In this document: positions 61,285-64,000 of the stretch, in pieces
Position numbering within the stretch: the first letter of the stretch is position 1
Layout of the letters: every line of letters starts with the position of its first letter
Origin: Chrysomallon squamiferum
Taxonomy: Eukaryota; Mollusca; Gastropoda; Neomphalida; Peltospiridae
Direction: 5' to 3'
Length of the DNA: 64,000 bases
Assembly (NCBI GenBank): GCA_012295275.1
Contig: CM022673.1
Coordinates: 24,786,261 to 24,850,260 of the forward strand
The notes under the pieces: generated by a model
Databases searched by the model: none
Told to the model about the DNA's origin: nothing
Seen by the model: only the letters and a program-made list of their open reading frames with translations
Position numbers and translations under genes: made by a program

Positions 61285-62701
61285 CTGGAAAAAAAGAAGT
61301 TATAAACAAATTTAGTCATCAAACTGTCTTTACACAAATTGTCATGTTTAGTAACAAATGCATTTCAAGAATGAATTTTCAAACCATTCTTATACATGAT
61401 GACCAAGTTTCATCACAGCGTGATGCACAATTTTTAAAGAGACCTGCAACTCACATACATGAAACATTTAACTCTACATGACAATAATAACCAAATTACG
61501 ACTGTATATGCTGGGATACTAAAATATGTTTCTAGCCCTTTTTCTATTTTACGATTACATAAAAATAAAAATACATCTGACAACAGACGTTTTAAATTCG
61601 TAAGCTGTTTAACATAATATTAGTTACATTTTAAATTTAATAATCCCTGTTACAAAATATAAATCATATAGTGAGGTATACTGATCAGTGTTCTTTTCAA
61701 AAAGCAATCAGTTATTCACAAATTATTCATAGACAGATTTCGTAATAATAAAGAGAACGTAAATAGCCTGTTTGTATTACATCTATCAACAGTTAGAATT
61801 ATGCAACATCAACTGAAATGGGAAAACTTCTACACAAAGCCTAAAATCCCTGAGGAGTAATTAATAAATAATCCTGACATGGTTACAAGGGTCACTCTAG
61901 ATGTTATTACATCATGGGTGAACACACAATATATTAGTTCACTGTTTACATATTACATAATGTGCTATGTAGCTGTCACTTTGTACAACTCTTCATTTAG
62001 ATACTTATAATCAGACATTTTTGAGTTTCGTGTGAACGATGGTTGTTATTTTAGTCAACTTCTAGCAGTCTTTATTTGCAAATCTATAACCGATATCTAC
62101 ACATTTTTAATTAAATTAAATTTATAAGCAAGAAAGGAAAAATTGTACCAGGGAACAAGGATGTCCAAATTTAAACTGATACATTTTAACATGTAGAGAA
62201 ATGTTTAAGCTGTGACAACAAGCAAAACTCAAAGTACTTTAGAACTGTCCATTAAGTCTGTCTACAAGGTATGATGTACACACTGAGACAGTGGTATAAA
62301 TCATCTCAAAAAACAACTATGTAAGTTTCACTGAATTAGATTTTACAGTTGAAAATAATATGGTGTTAAACATCATTTACATGAACAAATATAGAAAAAT
62401 TCTCTTAGACTGACAGTCTCAAAGTATTGTGGAAAAAAGAAGAAGATTTATGGACACTCCCACTCTAAATATATACACAATAGGGCCTTTCATATATATA
62501 TATATATATATATAAAATGTAAGGTATTTTCTTTTTTTAGATTAAAAAAATTCAAATCATAGTGAAGTTAATAGAATATGCATTTAAATCTGTCTTTTGT
62601 GATTTGGGAAAATTACTTTACATTTCCAATAACAACAGTTTTATTCTGTCAACAATATTTATTTTCATGCAGATGCATTATTGTCTTTCCTGCAAACAGG
62701 T

Positions 62702-62741
<40 letters not shown>

Positions 62742-63580
62742 AATAATTATATTATCTAAAACAGGGGAAAGACAAGAACTACTATTAAGCTACAAATCGG
62801 CATCAAAACAGCAAGTTTATTTACAGTAAAGCTGTTTAAGAAAACAATGAAGACTGAACAATAAAACATTGAGGTGTAACAGATGAGAATACAAATGAAC
62901 ACCTGTCAATGTGGAACCTATCAATCAACACTGAAAAATATTAAAATAACAGATACGCCAATCCCACACTGTGACAGTCCATTATAAAACATGAACCGAG
63001 CTACTCTCATAAAAACATTTCCTTGAAAGACAAATTAAGCAGAACATTCTTGTTATTTAAAATAACAGCATAATGAAATGTATACATTTTAACACATTCT
63101 AAATGATTTAATCAAGTTCTGGGTAATAAAAAAAACCATTTTATCTGATTACTGTTTGGAATTGTATTTATTAAATATAATAAGTGGATTTATTAATGAA
63201 ATTAAGAAAAACAAAATTCTTTTTTTTACTGGGCACAGTTAATTTTTTATTATATATATATAAGTGTAAAATAGTCATAATGAAATGTAATTCCTTCTTG
63301 TGTTGATCAATTTCTATAATTTTGCCTAACTGACAGTAAAACATTTCAGTTCTGTAACACAACACGGTTAATTCAATGTTTATTTGAAAATTCTGATATC
63401 CTGTTACATTATGGCAATAAAGCACCTGCATTTATTATAAAATAATTGTGAAAATGAAAATAACATTACATCTTTATGAAAATTTATTCTTTTGAAGTAG
63501 ACAGTGTCTTTCTTTTGATATAAATAAGAATAATAATAATAAATATGAAGTAAAGCTATTAATTTGGACTTGTCTTGCAA

Positions 63581-63617
<37 letters not shown>

Positions 63618-64000
63618 TATTTTCCAGTCGATGATGTTTACAAATAAATAAGCATCATCTGTCATTTGTATCATCATACATTCACATTAGTTATTGAAAT
63701 TAAATCATATACTTTCTATAAACATATAATAAATCTCAGTACTTTATAAAATGATAAAAATAACAAGACTGATCTAAAAAAAACGCCCTTCTGATTCTTT
63801 TGTCAGTGAATTAATATTAAGCAGTATGTCACAGGTATCTGTATCCACCAAAGACAGGAATCTGTCCAGGTAAGGTTGACAAAGCAAACACTAGGCAGCT
63901 GGTAACCAAGCATAAACCAGATATTCATACCCAGTACCAAGCATTTGTGTTATTCGAGTTGTCTGAATTGCTGATAAGCAAAATACCTACTGTACAATAT
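61285..64000 (-). other. Intron upstream of the NHERF PDZ exon
   Basis: 2.7 kb to the window edge, without a detectable exon. Contains (GT)n at about 62708-62740 and (CA)n at about 63585-63612. The preceding NHERF exon must lie further right. Confidence 0.55.

Noticed and set aside
60755-61315. Three plus-strand open frames opposite the PDZ exon
   Set aside because: Antisense shadows; one includes the complement of the EP repeat and looks like an RF/RL repeat.

Overview
This is an AT-rich eukaryotic nuclear window with no operons or prokaryotic signals. It holds three conserved animal genes cut into many short exons (mostly 60-270 bp) with GT-AG introns. Protein similarity, compact lophotrochozoan-style introns and abundant minisatellites suggest an invertebrate, most likely a mollusc; the species cannot be named from sequence alone. 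All exon joins were checked by hand for reading-frame phase. Both complete models close to an open frame of exact triplet length.

Layout. (1) 2314-19818, minus strand: a complete 26-exon synaptojanin gene (1,499 aa) with SAC phosphatase, inositol 5-phosphatase, RRM-like domain and a proline-rich tail with DPF/NPF motifs. (2) 19819-20609: a short CpG-richer head-to-head interval, probably a shared promoter. (3) 20610-35158, plus strand: a complete 22-exon TGFBRAP1/VPS3 gene (870 aa), a CORVET endosomal tethering subunit. (4) 35159-45344: TGFBRAP1 3' UTR and intergenic DNA, including a CpG-richer patch at about 39.0-39.55 kb that could be an orphan promoter and first exon. (5) 45345-61284, minus strand: the 3' portion of an NHERF-type PDZ scaffold gene, with one PDZ exon, four symmetric phase 1-1 acidic linker exons, and an ERM-binding tail. 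Its 5' exons lie beyond the right edge.

Functional theme: synaptojanin removes phosphoinositides during clathrin-vesicle uncoating, and TGFBRAP1/VPS3 tethers early endosomes. They share an upstream region, so two endocytic-pathway genes are divergently paired. NHERF links membrane transporters and receptors to ezrin/actin and is convergent to TGFBRAP1.

Most unusual features: two GC-AG introns (one in each complete gene); repeated local duplication of 3' splice site plus exon start in TGFBRAP1 (exons 12 and 21); a possible synaptojanin short isoform by readthrough of intron 25; the modular EP-repeat linker of NHERF; and many intronic minisatellites with distinct periods (31, 32, 41, 43, 65, 66, 69 and 118 bp). 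I found no evidence of a wholly novel biological system.
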